39,623 bases of DNA from an uncultured Clostridia bacterium (lineage in GTDB: Bacteria; Bacillota; Clostridia; Christensenellales; Borkfalkiaceae), in contig CANRGR010000007.1 in NCBI GenBank assembly GCA_947630245.1, forward strand, positions 1-39,623, read 5' to 3'. Under the pieces are notes generated by a model that saw only the letters and a program-made list of their open reading frames with translations, made no database searches and was not told the DNA's origin. Both the position numbers and the translations under genes were made by a program. This document shows, in pieces, positions 31,381 to 39,623 of the stretch. Numbering within the stretch: the stretch's first letter is position 1; the number at the start of each line of letters is the position of its first letter.

Positions 31381-32132
31381 TTCCCAAAATCATTCACGCC
31401 TGCTGGCTCGGCTCCGCCGAGATGCCGCGGGAACAGAGAGAATATGTCGAGGGCTGGCGCAAGCTCCATCCCGATTGGCAGATCATTCTATGGACGGACG
31501 AGACCTTCTCGCGGTATTACGACGGCAGTCCGTTCGTCAACGCCTGTCTCGAAAAAAAGAAATACGGGTTTTTGAGCGATTTCTTCCGCTTTACCGTGCT
31601 CTATGAGTTCGGCGGCGTGTACGTCGATACGGACGTCGAGATGTTCAAACCGCTCGACGGATTTCTCGGCTGCAAAATGTTCATGGGATTTCTTCTCGAT
31701 TCCTCAATCGGCACGGCGCTCATCGGAACGGAAAAGGGGAATCCGCTCATGAAGGAGTGGCTCGAAATCCTCGAACGCGACTTCGCCGAAAAGGGGGACT
31801 TCACCGTCTCCAACGACTGGATCACGGGCTATTTTCTCGATCATTACCCCGATTTCCGTCTGACGGGGGAGCGGCAGTCGCTCTCCTGCGGAATCGAGAT
31901 CTATCCCAAAGATTGGTTCGAGCGCTTTCAGGTCGATCAAAAGAGCGGAGGGGGATACGCCGAGCATCACTGCGTCAATTCCTGGGCGGACGACAAGCAC
32001 AATCCGCTCTGGAAACGGATGCTGAAAAAAATTCTGCCGCGCAAATGGATCTCCGTGCTCGGGTACCGTCTCGCGTTCAAGGCGACGCCCTATTACAAAG
32101 TCTGTCTCGCGCATAAAAAGGGGCGGAAATGA
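31377..32132 (+). CDS. GT32-type glycosyltransferase with DXD motif
   Basis: 251 aa. IPKIIHACWLG at the start, a FLSDFFRFTVLYEFGGVYVDTDVEMF stretch with DXD at residues 84-86, and a His-Asn-containing C-terminal part (HHCVNSWADDKHNP) match the Och1/capsular-polysaccharide GT32 family (GT-A fold). It uses a nucleotide sugar and metal to extend the repeat unit in the cytoplasm. The GTG start at 31377 overlaps the previous stop and the end overlaps DUF4422 (ATGA). Confidence 0.9.
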   Translation: MIPKIIHACWLGSAEMPREQREYVEGWRKLHPDWQIILWTDETFSRYYDGSPFVNACLEKKKYGFLSDFFRFTVLYEFGGVYVDTDVEMFKPLDGFLGCKMFMGFLLDSSIGTALIGTEKGNPLMKEWLEILERDFAEKGDFTVSNDWITGYFLDHYPDFRLTGERQSLSCGIEIYPKDWFERFQVDQKSGGGYAEHHCVNSWADDKHNPLWKRMLKKILPRKWISVLGYRLAFKATPYYKVCLAHKKGRK

Positions 32133-32872
32133 AAGTTTACGTCGTCACACACGCGCCCTGCGCGGAGCCGCTCCCGGAGGGGTACGAATATATTCAGGTC
32201 AACGCGGCAAACAACGAACATTTCTGTCCGCTGACGGACGATACGGGAGAGAACATCTCGGAAAAGAATCCCCGCTACTGCGAACTCACAGCGATCTATT
32301 GGATCTGGAAAAACGGGCGATCGGACTCGGCGGGACTTGCGCATTACCGCAGGTTTCTCACCCAAAACAGGTTTTCCTCCTCGCCGGAGAGCTATCTTCG
32401 TCCCCAGCGCGCGGAAGCCCTGCTGCGGCGGTACGACTTTCTCGCGACAAAACAGTACAAGACGAAGTGCACGGTCAAAGAACATCTCCTCCGCGACGTG
32501 CGCGAGCGGGACTTCCTCTCTTTGAGGGAGACGGTCTCGGCGGTCTGTCCCGACTATCTCGGCGCGTTTGACGCCGTCTTTTCGGGGCACAAGAGCTATC
32601 TCCTCAATATTTTCTTCTGTAAAAAGGCGCAATGGGACGCCTACTGCTCCTGGCTGTTCTCCCTTCTCGAAGCGCTCGAAAGGCGGGTGGACATGACGGG
32701 CTACTCGGCGCGGGAACAGCGTCTTTACGGATTTTTGGGCGAACGCCTCTTCACCGTATATGTCCTGCACAACCGCGCAAAGGTAAAAAGTTTTCCCACG
32801 CATATCGTGGGCGAACCGCTTGGAAAGGCGATCGCGCACAAGCTGAAAAGAATGTTCGGGGGCGCCGAATGA
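32129..32872 (+). CDS. DUF4422 protein (capsular polysaccharide glycosyltransferase-like)
   Basis: 247 aa. The conserved DUF4422 features are present: VNAANNEHFCPLTDDTGENI, NPRYCELTAIYWIWKN, GLAHYRRFL, and a C-terminal segment RLYGFLGERLFTVYV. Members occur in capsule and O-antigen loci and are presumed glycosyltransferases, sometimes annotated as galactofuranosyltransferase-like; direct evidence is sparse. Its position immediately before glf (overlap ATGA) makes a role in galactofuranose transfer attractive but unproven. Soluble, basic C-terminus. Confidence 0.85.
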   Translation: MKVYVVTHAPCAEPLPEGYEYIQVNAANNEHFCPLTDDTGENISEKNPRYCELTAIYWIWKNGRSDSAGLAHYRRFLTQNRFSSSPESYLRPQRAEALLRRYDFLATKQYKTKCTVKEHLLRDVRERDFLSLRETVSAVCPDYLGAFDAVFSGHKSYLLNIFFCKKAQWDAYCSWLFSLLEALERRVDMTGYSAREQRLYGFLGERLFTVYVLHNRAKVKSFPTHIVGEPLGKAIAHKLKRMFGGAE

Positions 32873-33963
32873 AATACGACTATCTCATCGTCGGGAGCGG
32901 GCTGTTCGGAGCCGTCTGCGCCCATGAACTCAAAAACCGCGGCAAAAAGTGCCTCGTCGTCGAAAAGCGCCCGCACATCGGCGGAAACATCTACACCGAA
33001 GAGATCGCGGGCATCAATGTCCATAAGTACGGCGCGCACATCTTTCACACGTCGGATAGGGAGATCTGGGAGTACGTCAACCGCTTTGCCGAATTCAACA
33101 ACTATGTCAATTCTCCCGTGGCGCGGTATCACGACGAACTGTACAATCTTCCCTTCAACATGAATACCTTCTCCAAGCTCTGGAACGACGTTCTGACCCC
33201 CGCCGACGCGGAGAAGCGCATCGCCGCGGAGCGGGAGGGCTGTGCGGAGACGCCGCGCAACCTCGAAGAACAGGCAATCCGCCTCGTGGGAAAAACGATC
33301 TATGGAAAGCTCGTCAAGGGCTACACGGAAAAACAGTGGGGGAAGCCCTGCACGGAGCTGCCCGCCTTCATCATCAAACGGCTCCCCGTGCGCTTCACCT
33401 TCGACAACAACTATTTCAACGACCGCTATCAGGGAATTCCCGTCGGCGGATATACGAGGCTGATCGAAAAGATGCTCGAAGGGACGGAAGTGCTCCTCGG
33501 CACGGACTTCCTCGCAGAACGGGAGAAATTTCTCGCCGCGGCGGACAAGATCGTCTACACGGGCGCGATCGACGCCTATTTCGATTACCGTCTCGGCGCG
33601 CTCGAATACCGCTCCGTCCGCTTCGAGACGGAAGTCCTAAATCTTCCGAACTTTCAGGGAAACGCCGTCGTCAACTACACCGATTCAGAGACGCCCTATA
33701 CGCGCGTCATCGAACACAAGCATTTCGAATTCGGAACGCAGCCTCAAACGGTGATCTCCCGCGAATACTCCTCGGCGTGGAAGAAGGGGGACGAGCCGTA
33801 CTATCCCGTCAATGACGAAAAGAACAACACCCTCTTTCAGCGATACCGCGCGCTTGCGGAGGGGGAGAAGAACGTGATCTTCGGCGGCAGGCTCGGAGAG
33901 TATCAATATTTCGATATGGACGACGTGATCAGAAGCGCGCTCGAAACGGTAAAGGCGCTTTGA
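32869..33963 (+). CDS. glf: UDP-galactopyranose mutase
   Basis: 364 aa, full length. The FAD-binding N-terminus is YLIVGSGLFGAVCAHELK with VVEKRPHIGGNIYT; also NVHKYGAHIFHTS, LPFNMNTFSKLW, YTEKQWGKPCTELP, DNNYFNDRYQGIPVGGYTRL and the C-terminal GRLGEYQYFDMDD. It converts UDP-galactopyranose to UDP-galactofuranose with reduced FAD, so the polymer should contain galactofuranose. ATG 32869 overlaps the previous stop; its own stop overlaps the TTG of the next gene. Confidence 0.96.
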   Translation: MKYDYLIVGSGLFGAVCAHELKNRGKKCLVVEKRPHIGGNIYTEEIAGINVHKYGAHIFHTSDREIWEYVNRFAEFNNYVNSPVARYHDELYNLPFNMNTFSKLWNDVLTPADAEKRIAAEREGCAETPRNLEEQAIRLVGKTIYGKLVKGYTEKQWGKPCTELPAFIIKRLPVRFTFDNNYFNDRYQGIPVGGYTRLIEKMLEGTEVLLGTDFLAEREKFLAAADKIVYTGAIDAYFDYRLGALEYRSVRFETEVLNLPNFQGNAVVNYTDSETPYTRVIEHKHFEFGTQPQTVISREYSSAWKKGDEPYYPVNDEKNNTLFQRYRALAEGEKNVIFGGRLGEYQYFDMDDVIRSALETVKAL

Positions 33964-35180
33964 AAAAGATGGAGACGAGAACCGCAAACAGAACGAGTAA
34001 GACGGGCGAGACGTTTTTTTGTATCGCCTATGTCATCATGCTCTTTCGGGCGATTCTCATCTCCTCAACCGCCTCCGTCTACCTTGCAACCGATTCTTTC
34101 TTCTTCCGCTATCTTCTGAGAATGATCGCCTATGCCCTCATTCTCCTGAAATTTACAACGCAGGACGCGTTTACCCCGAAGCGCCTCATCACCTATGTCT
34201 TTCTCTGCGCCTATTTCGCGCTCTGCGTTCTCTTCGACAAGACGCTCGGGCTCATCGACATCGCCGTCCTTCTCGTCGGCGCGCACGGGGTTTCCCTCAA
34301 AACATGCGTCCTCGTGTTCTTCCGCACGACGCTCTCTCTCACCGTGCTTTTGTTCGCGCTGAGCCTGTTCGGCGTAATCGAAAATTACACGACCTATGCG
34401 GACGACATTCCGCGCTATGCGTTCGGGAGCATCTATGCAACCGACTTTGCGGCGAAGCTCTTCTATCTCGAACTGAGTTCCGCATACCTGAGAAAGCGCA
34501 AATTCGGTTTCATCGACCTTGCGGCATGGTGCCTCGTCGCGCTGCTTGTCTATCTCTTCTGCCGGGCGCGGCTGGATACGGTGCTCATCTTTTTGTTTGC
34601 GGCTTTGAACTTCTTCCTCGTGCGCCTTCCCCGCCTGAACGGCAGCGGCGTGAACAGGGCGATGATCTGGCTCGTGCCCGTCTGCTGTGTGGGATCGGTT
34701 CTGTTGCACCTCTTTTATACGCCCGACAGCGCGCTTTTGAGCTCTCTGAACGGAGTGCTCTCCGGGCGGCTCGAAATCGGCAACCGCGTCTTTGAGGACT
34801 ACGGATTCAGCCTGTTCGGCACGCAGATCGAAATGCAGGGGTGGGGGTTCTCGACCGAAGTCTGGAACGAGGCGCTCGGCTATTATTTCGTCGACTGCGG
34901 CTGGCTCTCCGTCATGCTGCGGTTCGGGATTCTCATGCCCGCCCTGATCTGCCTTTCCTTTGCCGCTACGATGCGCGCGGATCGGAAGGAGGGGAGAGGG
35001 AACGGTCTTTCTCTCATTCTTCTCTTCATCGCCGTCACAAGTATCGTCGATCATCACATTCTCGAAATCGGCTTCAATCCTTTCCTCTTTACGATCGCAA
35101 CCATGATCGGAACGCTGACGGACCGTCCCGCCGTGCGCGGGGCGCTCGCTCCCCAACTGCAATATGGCAAAGAGCATTAA
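33960..35180 (+). CDS. Wzy-like polysaccharide polymerase (polytopic membrane protein)
   Basis: 406 aa with about ten hydrophobic helices along the whole length and a larger loop near residues 250-300 before GWGFSTEVWNEALGYYFVDCGW. Sequence is poorly conserved, as usual for O-antigen/capsule polymerases; the call rests on topology and on its place between glf and the flippase gene. It would join lipid-linked repeat units on the outer face of the membrane. TTG 33960 overlaps the glf stop (TTGA) in keeping with the other junctions; ATG 33969 is the alternative start. It overlaps the flippase gene by 17 nt. Confidence 0.75.
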   Translation: MKKMETRTANRTSKTGETFFCIAYVIMLFRAILISSTASVYLATDSFFFRYLLRMIAYALILLKFTTQDAFTPKRLITYVFLCAYFALCVLFDKTLGLIDIAVLLVGAHGVSLKTCVLVFFRTTLSLTVLLFALSLFGVIENYTTYADDIPRYAFGSIYATDFAAKLFYLELSSAYLRKRKFGFIDLAAWCLVALLVYLFCRARLDTVLIFLFAALNFFLVRLPRLNGSGVNRAMIWLVPVCCVGSVLLHLFYTPDSALLSSLNGVLSGRLEIGNRVFEDYGFSLFGTQIEMQGWGFSTEVWNEALGYYFVDCGWLSVMLRFGILMPALICLSFAATMRADRKEGRGNGLSLILLFIAVTSIVDHHILEIGFNPFLFTIATMIGTLTDRPAVRGALAPQLQYGKEH

Positions 35181-36690
35181 AAAGAATTTTCTCTATAATC
35201 TCACCTACCAGCTCCTGCTGCTTGTCTCGCCGCTCGTGGTGACGCCCTATCTCACGCGCGTCCTCGGACCGGACAACGTGGGGCTGTACAGTTATGCAAA
35301 TTCCATCGTTTCGTACTTTCTTCTCGTCGCGGTGCTCGGAACGGCAACCTACGGACAGCGCGCGATCAGTTATGTGCAGGAGGACGCCGAGGGGAGGAGC
35401 CGCGCGTTCTGGGAAGTATTCTTTCTCCGCCTTCTGACTTCGTTTGCAACCCTTCTCTTTTATCTCGTCTATGCGTTCGTCTTTTCCGGCGGCGCGCGCC
35501 GCGTCGTCTGTCTCATTCTCGCCATCAATATTCTCAACGTCGCCTTTGACGTCTCATGGTTCTTGCAGGGCATGGAGGAATTCGGAAAGACCGTCCTCAA
35601 CAGCGCAATCTGTCGCCTCGTGGGCATTCTCTTCATCTTTTTGTTCGTCAAAACCGCCGACGATCTTCCCGTCTACATCGCGTCTCTTTCGGTCTCCACG
35701 ATCCTCGGCAGTCTCACCATGTGGATTTATCTTCCGAAATATCTCGTACGCGTGAAGGGGATCCGTCCCTTCCGCGATCTCAAAACCGTCTTTCAGCTGT
35801 TTTTGCCGAGCATCGCCGTGCAGATCTACACCGTGCTCGACAAATCCATGATCGGGTGGTTTTCGCCGGAGGGGGACTTCTCCGAAAACGGATTCTATGA
35901 GGAGGCGGAAAAGATCGTCAAGATCGCCCTGACCGCCGTCACGGCGCTCGGAATCGTCATGATTCCGCGCATCTCCCACACCTACAAGGCGGGGGATACC
36001 GAAAAAGTGCGGAGATACATGTACCAATCCTATCGCTACGTCTTTATGATGGGAGTACCGATCATGTTCGGATTTCTTGCGATCTCCTCCGTCTTGTCGC
36101 CGGTCTATTTCGGACCGGGATACGAACGGTGCGAGATCCTCATGCCCGTTTTGAGTGCGATTCTGCTCTTCATCGGGCTGTCGAATGTGACGGGCATGCA
36201 ATACTTCGTCCCCACGGGACGCCAGAACGTTCTGACGGTCACCGTCGTGATCGGCGCGACCGTCAATTTCGCCGCCAACCTTCTCCTCATTCCCTTTTTC
36301 CATTCGCTCGGGGCGAGCATCGGCACCGTCGTCGCAGAGTTCTGCGTCGCGCTCTCGGGATTTGTATATCTCCATAAGACGAGACAATTTCCGCTCAAAC
36401 CGATCTTTCTCGGCTCGGTGAAATACTTCCTCGCGGGCGGCGTCATGTTTGCGGTTCTCTTCGTTGTCAAGCGGTTTCTGCCCGCGGCGGTGTGGAGCCT
36501 CTGTCTCCTCATCGGAACGGGAATCGCCGTCTATTTTGCCGCCCTGCTCCTCATGCGGGACAGCTTCCTCTATGAGATTCTCGGGAAGGCGTCCGGCATG
36601 CTGCGCAAAAAGCGCGCGCCCTCTGCCGGAACGGAGGAAAACGGAAAAAAAGAGGACGAAAAAGAAAAAAACGACGGGGCAAACCGTTGA
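35164..36690 (+). CDS. Wzx-like oligosaccharide flippase (MOP superfamily)
   Basis: 508 aa, about 12-14 membrane helices. The N-terminus KNFLYNLTYQLLLLVSPLVVTPYLTRVLGPDNVGLYSYANSI is typical of polysaccharide transport proteins (PF01943), as is TYGQRAISY and the middle segment TVLDKSMIGWFSP. It moves the lipid-linked repeat unit across the membrane. The tail is highly charged (EENGKKEDEKEKND). Last gene of the operon; the promoter for the following GH51 gene overlaps its stop codon, and no terminator is visible between them. Confidence 0.92.
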   Translation: MAKSIKKNFLYNLTYQLLLLVSPLVVTPYLTRVLGPDNVGLYSYANSIVSYFLLVAVLGTATYGQRAISYVQEDAEGRSRAFWEVFFLRLLTSFATLLFYLVYAFVFSGGARRVVCLILAINILNVAFDVSWFLQGMEEFGKTVLNSAICRLVGILFIFLFVKTADDLPVYIASLSVSTILGSLTMWIYLPKYLVRVKGIRPFRDLKTVFQLFLPSIAVQIYTVLDKSMIGWFSPEGDFSENGFYEEAEKIVKIALTAVTALGIVMIPRISHTYKAGDTEKVRRYMYQSYRYVFMMGVPIMFGFLAISSVLSPVYFGPGYERCEILMPVLSAILLFIGLSNVTGMQYFVPTGRQNVLTVTVVIGATVNFAANLLLIPFFHSLGASIGTVVAEFCVALSGFVYLHKTRQFPLKPIFLGSVKYFLAGGVMFAVLFVVKRFLPAAVWSLCLLIGTGIAVYFAALLLMRDSFLYEILGKASGMLRKKRAPSAGTEENGKKEDEKEKNDGANR

Positions 36691-36715
36691 CGAAAGCGGG
36701 TTTGCCTGTTATAAT
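36687..36715 (+). promoter_or_regulatory. Promoter of the GH51 gene, overlapping the flippase stop
   Basis: -35 TTGACG (36687-36692), 17-bp spacer, -10 TATAAT (36710-36715). The -35 box contains the TGA stop (36688-36690) of the flippase gene. Confidence 0.8.
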
Positions 36716-36768
36716 AATCCAAGACCGAAACGGTCGCAATTCCGTCGAAAGACGGCAGGGGGTAAGAA

Positions 36769-39372
36769 ATGCTGCAATACAAACTTGACGCCGAAAAGAG
36801 AGGGGTGGATGTCTCCGAACATCTCTACGGTCTCTTCTTCGAGGACATCAACCAGGCTGCGGACGGGGGTCTCAATGCCGAAATGGTCATCAACAATTCC
36901 TTCGAATTCGAATATTTTACATATGATGACTTCAACGCGGAGAGCGCCGTGGAGGCACGCCGCCAGAGCGCGCTCTATTGGGACATCTATGGAGCGGGTC
37001 CCAAAAAGGTGACAAAGCGCGGAGGGATGAACGAGAACAATCCGTCCTATCTGCTCCTCAATGTGGGCGGGATCTATCATCTCGAAAATCCCGGCTACTA
37101 TACGATGAACGCCTATGACATGTACGGCATGCCCGTCGAGAACGGCGAGACCTATCTCTTCTCCATGTGGATCAAGCGTCTCGGCTTCAAGGGCGTCGCC
37201 AAGATCTTTATCAAGGGCGCCCACGGAAGGCACACGACGGTCGGCGAGATCGCAATCCCCGAAGGAACGGACGGCGAGTGGATCAAAGTCTCCACAAAAG
37301 TCGTCGCCGAAAAGGACACGATGGGGCGGCTCTGCATCGTCCTCGAAGGAAACGGGAAACTCGGGATCGACTATGTCTCCCTGCTCCCCGCCAAGACATG
37401 GGGGGATCCCGCCAAGTATCGCTGCGGAAAGCTCTCTCCCCGCATTGTGGAAGTCCTCAAAGACTGCCATCCCTCCTTCTTCCGCTTCCCGGGCGGGTGC
37501 GTCGTCGAGGGGGACGTCGGGTTCGAGTATCAATATAAATGGCGCAACACCGTCGGTCCGCTCGAATGCAGAAAACAGATCCCCAACGTCTGGCGGTATA
37601 TGCAGTCGTACGGCGTCGGATTTTATGAATATTTTGCGCTCTGCGAAGATCTGAACATGTCTCCGCTGCCCGTCCTTCACTGCGGCGTGCTCTGCCAGAT
37701 CCGGATGGGCGAACAGCGCAAGACGGGCTACCAGCGCATCGTTCCCGGCACGGAAAAGTTCCAGACCGAAGTCATCGACAACGTCGCGGATCTGATCTTC
37801 TTTGCGAAGGGGGACGTCTCCTCAATCGACAAGAACGAGAGCTATTGGGCAAAGGTCCGCGCCGACATGGGACATCCCGAGCCCTTCGAACTCCGTTACA
37901 TCGGCATCGGAAACGAGAATTGGGGATACGAATATTTCGACAACTTTGCGTCCTGCCTGCTCGGGGTGCGCCAATACATGTACAAGGGCAGACAGACCGA
38001 CCTTCTCAAACTCTTCGACATCACGGTCGTCACGACCTGCGGCGTGGATATCCGCCCGTCCGATTCCAACGAATCGTGGAAGATCATTAACGAAAAATAC
38101 CGCGATATGATCGTGGACGAACACGTCTACAACTCCTACCAGTGGTTTATCGACAATACGAAGCGGTACGACTGCTATGACCGCGACGGCGCAAAGGTCT
38201 TTATGGGCGAATACGCCATGCACACGATGGCGGACGGAAGGGGACGGCTCAACGGCGACAACAATCTCCGATCCGCCCTCGCGGAGGCGGCGTTCCTCAC
38301 GGGCTGCGAGCGCAACTCCGACGTCGTGAAGATGACCTGCTATGCGCCGCTGTTCGCCTCCACCTATAACTACCGCTGGACTCCGGATATGATCTGGTTC
38401 AATCCGCGCGAGATCATGCTCACGCCCAATTACTATGTCCAGCAGATGTTTGCGGGCAACGTCGGAACCCATACGCTGACGGACGTCGCGCCCGTCGACG
38501 ACGACAACGCGGGCGGACTGCTCATCGGCGGACACCGCACGGCAAGCGCCGTCTCGCGCATCACCGTCAAAGATCTCGACACGGGAAAGATCCTTTATCG
38601 GCACGACTTCTCGGACGGGCTCGGCGGGTGGAAGGTCTATCCGAATTGCCGCGGCGGGCATATTGAAAACGGAGCGCTCATCATCGAGGAGAGCGACGCC
38701 TTCAACGGCTTCTATTACGACGCGCAGGATTTCGGCAACTGCGAAGTGGATATCGACTTTTGCAGGCTCTCCGGCGAACAGAGTTTCATCGCCGGTGTGG
38801 GCGTGAAGGACGTCCGCGACGCGGGCACAATGGACTGTGCGGGATTCTCCATCTGCTGCCAATACGGGAAGAATCACAAGGGATACGACGTGTCGTTTGA
38901 CAAGCGCGTCGACTTCATCCGCACCGTCTGCGAGATGATGGGCAAGGATAAATTCCTCGGCTATTCCCCCGAAGGGAACGTCATGCGGCTCCTCTACACG
39001 AAAAAGACGTTCACCGCGTCCATCTTCAAGGACGGAGATTGGCATGAAGTGCTCTTCAAGAATATCTGGAAGGTCAACGAACGCGTCTTTCAGAGCGCGA
39101 CCGTCGGCGAGGACGGAAAAATTTATCTCAAAGTCGTAAACGTCTCGGGAAGAGACGAAGAGCTGACGGCGACTCTGGAACACTTCGGCACGAAATCGAA
39201 GGCGACCGTCACTACGCTCTGGCATGAAGATCCGACCGTCATCAATGAGATCGGAATCCGCTACGGAAAGACGGTCAACATCGAGCCGACGACGTCCGTG
39301 CTCCCGATCGAGGGCAACGAACTCAAAGCGACGATCAAGAACAACAGCGTAACCGTCTTTGCCATCGAATGA
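36769..39372 (+). CDS. GH51 family alpha-L-arabinofuranosidase-type glycoside hydrolase
   Basis: 867 aa. It opens with EHLYGLFFEDINQAADGGLNAEM, the GH51 signature. The acid/base Glu is E383 in GNENWG and the nucleophile Glu is E481 in VFMGEYAMH. A carbohydrate-binding-like insert occupies about 120-210 (YLFSMWIKRLGFKG ... IDYVSLLP), and a second beta-rich insert (about 605-690, FSDGLGGWKVYPN) splits the C-terminal domain, making it longer than the ~500-residue single-domain enzymes. There is no signal peptide, so it is probably intracellular and acts on imported oligosaccharides. It has its own promoter and a GGGGG ribosome site. GH51 enzymes act on arabinofuranosides, and some tolerate the related galactofuranose, which is interesting beside glf. 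Confidence 0.9.
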   Translation: MLQYKLDAEKRGVDVSEHLYGLFFEDINQAADGGLNAEMVINNSFEFEYFTYDDFNAESAVEARRQSALYWDIYGAGPKKVTKRGGMNENNPSYLLLNVGGIYHLENPGYYTMNAYDMYGMPVENGETYLFSMWIKRLGFKGVAKIFIKGAHGRHTTVGEIAIPEGTDGEWIKVSTKVVAEKDTMGRLCIVLEGNGKLGIDYVSLLPAKTWGDPAKYRCGKLSPRIVEVLKDCHPSFFRFPGGCVVEGDVGFEYQYKWRNTVGPLECRKQIPNVWRYMQSYGVGFYEYFALCEDLNMSPLPVLHCGVLCQIRMGEQRKTGYQRIVPGTEKFQTEVIDNVADLIFFAKGDVSSIDKNESYWAKVRADMGHPEPFELRYIGIGNENWGYEYFDNFASCLLGVRQYMYKGRQTDLLKLFDITVVTTCGVDIRPSDSNESWKIINEKYRDMIVDEHVYNSYQWFIDNTKRYDCYDRDGAKVFMGEYAMHTMADGRGRLNGDNNLRSALAEAAFLTGCERNSDVVKMTCYAPLFASTYNYRWTPDMIWFNPREIMLTPNYYVQQMFAGNVGTHTLTDVAPVDDDNAGGLLIGGHRTASAVSRITVKDLDTGKILYRHDFSDGLGGWKVYPNCRGGHIENGALIIEESDAFNGFYYDAQDFGNCEVDIDFCRLSGEQSFIAGVGVKDVRDAGTMDCAGFSICCQYGKNHKGYDVSFDKRVDFIRTVCEMMGKDKFLGYSPEGNVMRLLYTKKTFTASIFKDGDWHEVLFKNIWKVNERVFQSATVGEDGKIYLKVVNVSGRDEELTATLEHFGTKSKATVTTLWHEDPTVINEIGIRYGKTVNIEPTTSVLPIEGNELKATIKNNSVTVFAIE

Positions 39373-39395
39373 CGGAGATAATTTAGGATGATGAA

Positions 39396-39440
39396 GGCGC
39401 CCGCCGCTTCCCTCTCGGGAGCGGCGGGCGCCACTATTTT
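39396..39440 (+). terminator. Strong hairpin terminator after the GH51 gene
   Basis: GGCGCCCGCCGCT (39396-39408) pairs perfectly with AGCGGCGGGCGCC (39420-39432) over 13 bp, followed by ACTATTTTAC. The T tract is short and interrupted. Confidence 0.75.
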
Positions 39441-39548
39441 ACATCGGAAAGTAGAGCGAAATGGCTTCCTATTGTCACGACGTTCCATCCACATTTTCAA
39501 TTCCGCCCGACCGTATCTTTCGTGAAGAGCGGTACGAACACCAAGTAC

Positions 39549-39623
39549 CGAAGTCAAGGAATCTCTATCTTTTTATTGTCATTCCGAGCAGGCGCGCCGC
39601 GGCAATGCCGCGGCGCGCCGTCG
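39549..39623. repeat. Dispersed palindromic repeat, cut by the window edge
   Basis: TTGTCATTCCGAGCA (39576-39590) is followed by a perfect 13-bp hairpin GGCGCGCCGCGGC (39591-39603) - AAT - GCCGCGGCGCGCC (39607-39619), then GTCG at the end. The half-site TGTCATTCCGAGC and its partner GAGGAATCT are, from memory, the ends of a small palindromic repeat seen in many genomes. CGAAGTCAAGGAATCTC (39549-39565) looks like the right end of a neighbouring copy. Confidence 0.6.

Noticed and set aside
39471-39623. Open plus-strand frame running off the window (MASYCHDVP...)
   Set aside because: It reads straight through the palindromic repeat and has no ribosome site; such frames over repeats are common false calls.

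Overview
The window reads as chromosomal DNA of a Gram-positive, Clostridia-type bacterium (Bacillota). The evidence is a mrnC-rlmB-sigH block like that of Bacillus subtilis, a Firmicutes-style dnaX-ybaB-recR block, LemA/DUF2207 proteins, a hydratase-like family I know from Clostridia, and near-consensus sigma-A promoters (TTGACA, 17 bp, TATAAT). Codon usage is GC-rich in almost all genes. A Christensenellales-like gut lineage would fit, but that is a guess. sigH hints at a sporulation ancestry.

Layout. 1-182: tRNA-Arg(TCT) and tRNA-Gly(TCC) on the minus strand with their promoter. 391-1767: a membrane protein of unknown function. 1821-2807: an AT-rich island on the minus strand, with its own consensus promoter, a 44-aa ORF, a small lipoprotein and a decayed N-terminus of a large serine recombinase. 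3100-4463: hotdog thioesterase and short-chain dehydrogenase. 4476-4994: a PH-like membrane protein on the minus strand, probably leaderless. 5088-7798: an aconitase-fold hydratase-like protein that appears to lack Fe-S ligands, overlapping a Zn-type macrodomain gene. 7867-11871: lemA-like, DUF2207 and glpK. 11959-16116: amino-sugar cluster of a GlmU-like acetyltransferase with a degenerate N-terminus, glmM and glmS. 16192-18450: aldo/keto reductase and Na+/H+ antiporter (minus strand). 18602-23911: a compact housekeeping operon, mrnC-rlmB-sigH-dnaX-ybaB-recR-gpsA. 24044-24289: tRNA-Val(GAC) and tRNA-Leu(TAG). 24562-36690: an eleven-gene surface polysaccharide operon behind a perfect consensus promoter and a 150-nt leader. 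36687-39372: a GH51 arabinofuranosidase-type enzyme with its own promoter. 39549-39623: a small palindromic dispersed repeat cut by the window edge.

How the genes work together. The polysaccharide operon encodes a lipid-linked initiating sugar transferase, GDP-mannose supply (manA, a phosphohexomutase, manC), galactofuranose supply (glf), four glycosyltransferase-type proteins, a Wzy-like polymerase and a Wzx-like flippase. Nearly every junction overlaps by NTGA (ATGA, GTGA or TTGA), so the operon is probably translationally coupled. GlmS, GlmM and the GlmU-like protein supply GlcNAc-1-P for peptidoglycan and possibly for this polymer; the uridylyltransferase step must be encoded elsewhere. 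GpsA and GlpK both yield glycerol-3-phosphate.

I found no CRISPR array, no intact transposase or integrase, and no obvious defence island. The most unusual items are the cluster-less aconitase paralogue coupled to a Zn-macrodomain, the GlmU-like protein with a shrunken N-terminus, two apparent leaderless transcripts, and the AT-rich relic island.
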